A stretch of DNA of 26,127 nt, from assembly GCA_043769275.1 (NCBI GenBank), contig JAYVJM010000015.1:1-26127 (forward strand), read 5' to 3'. Shown here one piece after another: positions 25,450 to 26,127 of the stretch. The position numbers and the translations under genes are program-made. The first letter of the stretch is position 1. Every line of letters starts with the position of its first letter. The DNA is from JAYVJM01 sp043769275. Its GTDB lineage: Bacteria > Pseudomonadota > Gammaproteobacteria > Pseudomonadales > UBA7239. The notes beneath the pieces were generated by a model. The model made no database searches. It was not told the DNA's origin and saw nothing but the letters and a program-made list of their open reading frames with translations.

Positions 25450-25508
25450 GTGAGTAGATGCGAGTAGATTTGTGAGTAATTGCCAAAACCCAAAAAGGCT
25501 CTACTCAC
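25450..25508. repeat. GTGAGTAGA-type short repeats in front of the integrase gene
   Basis: Three direct copies of a nine-base motif occur at 25450-25458 (GTGAGTAGA), 25460-25468 (GCGAGTAGA) and 25472-25480 (GTGAGTAAT). An inverted copy (CTACTCAC) at 25501-25508 directly abuts the integrase ATG. Clustered short repeats here may be arm-type binding sites for the integrase or its directionality factor; this is inferred from position. Confidence 0.5.
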
Positions 25509-25970
25509 ATGCCGCTCACTTACGCAGCCATCAAGAACGCAAAACCAAGAGAAAAGCTGTACAGGCTGCCAGATGGCGGCGGCTTTGGTCTGGTGATTCA
25601 CCCCAACGGCTCCAAGTATTGGGAGTTGCGCTATCGGCATCCGCAGACGGGCAAAGGCCAGTCACTAGCGTTAGGCGTTTATCCAGCTGTTACCCTGTCG
25701 GCAGCCAGAGACAAAGCCAAAGCAGCAAAAGCTATGCGGGCGGAGGGCATAGACCCATGTACAGCAAGAAAGCAGGACAAGCTAACGAAGGCCACAGCAG
25801 CAGCTAATACCTTTGAGGCCGTGGCGCGTGAGTGGCTGGACAAGCGCAAGCTGGAAGGTTCAGCTGTGGTAACGCTTGAAAAACTGGAGTGGATATTGAG
25901 CAAGAAGCTGTGCCCCTTTATTGGAGGGGTGCATGTTGCTGACATTATAGTTAATCACACAAATAAGTAG
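25509..25970 (+). pseudogene. Tyrosine integrase of the P4/DUF4102 type, truncated by IS630
   Basis: Integrases of this type catalyse site-specific insertion of prophages and genomic islands, usually at tRNA genes. Residues 1-85 are the N-terminal arm-binding (DUF4102) domain (YRLPDGGGFGLVIHPNGSKYWELRYR region, LALGVYPAVTLSAAR). From about 98 the core-binding domain begins (TFEAVAREWLDKRKLEG). The reading frame stays native to VHVADI at about residue 146, where IS630 sequence begins at 25946. The last few residues before the stop at 25970 come from the insertion sequence. The catalytic domain with the R-H-R-Y residues is missing; full-length members are about 400 residues. The protein should be inactive. 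Confidence 0.9.
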
Positions 25971-26127
25971 ACGAAACAATCATTTCATCCAAGGTCATAT
26001 TTGCGTGTTTTCTCCAAAAACGCTTGAGATTAGCCCAGAGTTTTTCAATAGGATTAAGAGGCGGAGAATAGGGTGGCAGAAACAGTAACTGGCATTTACT
26101 TTTTGCAATGATGTCGAGCGTGCTTTT
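25946..26127 (-). mobile_element. IS630-family insertion sequence, 3' end fragment
   Basis: Sequence from about 25946 to the window edge is the tail end of an IS630-type element on the minus strand. Its outer end (TATAGTTAATCACACAAAT) is the inverse-repeat partner of the end at 122-140, with about 15 of 19 matches. The insertion point falls within the integrase gene at a TA, the known target of this family. It is likely another copy of the same IS as at the left edge, in the same orientation. Confidence 0.85.
25951..26127 (-). CDS. IS630-family transposase, C-terminal fragment (runs off the window)
   Basis: The minus strand is open from the window edge to a TAA at 25953-25951, giving 58 residues. 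It contains LLFLPPYSPPLNPIEKLWAN, the C-terminal DDE signature of IS630 transposases, in which the glutamate of PIEKLW is the third catalytic residue. LKRFWRKHANMTLDEMI follows and the protein ends TYLCD. The stop codon lies about five bases from the element end, as expected for a compact IS. Confidence 0.88.
   Translation of the reverse strand, partial: KSTLDIIAKSKCQLLFLPPYSPPLNPIEKLWANLKRFWRKHANMTLDEMIVSSTYLCD

Noticed and set aside
1..26127. CRISPR array, toxin-antitoxin pair, retron or phage defence genes
   Set aside because: I found no regularly spaced direct repeats with unique spacers and no proteins with such motifs; the genes are housekeeping, pilus, or mobile-element parts.

Overview
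The window looks like chromosomal DNA of a gammaproteobacterium, most like the Pseudomonadales/Cellvibrionales group. This rests on gene content and order, because no rRNA or lineage marker is present. Signature blocks are ribF-ileS-lspA-fkpB-ispH followed by type IV minor pilin genes and pilY1 (as in Pseudomonas), and ftsH-(DUF2237)-folP-glmM-tpiA-secG followed by tRNA-Leu(GAG). Nearly every gene is a recognisable housekeeping or pilus gene. The unusual content lies in repeats, rearrangement and mobile DNA at the edges. I did not find a convincing new multi-gene system.

Layout, left to right. Positions 1-140 are the start of an IS630-family element on the minus strand. A periplasmic MucD/DegP-type protease (243-1679, +) and the lipid II flippase MurJ (about 1981-3573, +) follow. 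MurJ is bracketed by two same-orientation copies of a 104-bp palindromic repeat. From 3740 to 17123 a long minus-strand block reads, in transcription order, ribF, ileS, lspA, fkpB, ispH, fimT/fimU, pilV, pilW, pilX, pilY1. It covers flavin cofactor synthesis, tRNA charging, lipoprotein processing, isoprenoid synthesis, and the minor pilins with the tip adhesin of type IV pili. mutL (minus) lies upstream of ribF and is divergent from the plus-strand cluster ftsH, DUF2237, folP, glmM, tpiA, secG. This second cluster covers membrane protein quality control, folate, UDP-GlcNAc precursor, glycolysis and protein secretion. It ends at tRNA-Leu(GAG).

Right after the tRNA is a phage/island-type tyrosine integrase gene (25509 on). 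It is broken after about 145 codons by a second IS630-family fragment, which runs to the window end. tRNA-Leu therefore looks like the attachment site of an integrated element. In relatives such as E. coli the rimP-nusA-infB operon lies beyond this tRNA; here it is displaced beyond the window or absent.

The main points for a second look are: the ribF-to-pilY1 block is inverted relative to murJ compared with the usual murJ-ribF order; related palindromic repeats flank murJ and surround (and partly encode) the start of pilY1; a different palindromic repeat sits at the lspA start; and IS630 ends bound the whole window, with the right one knocking out the integrase.
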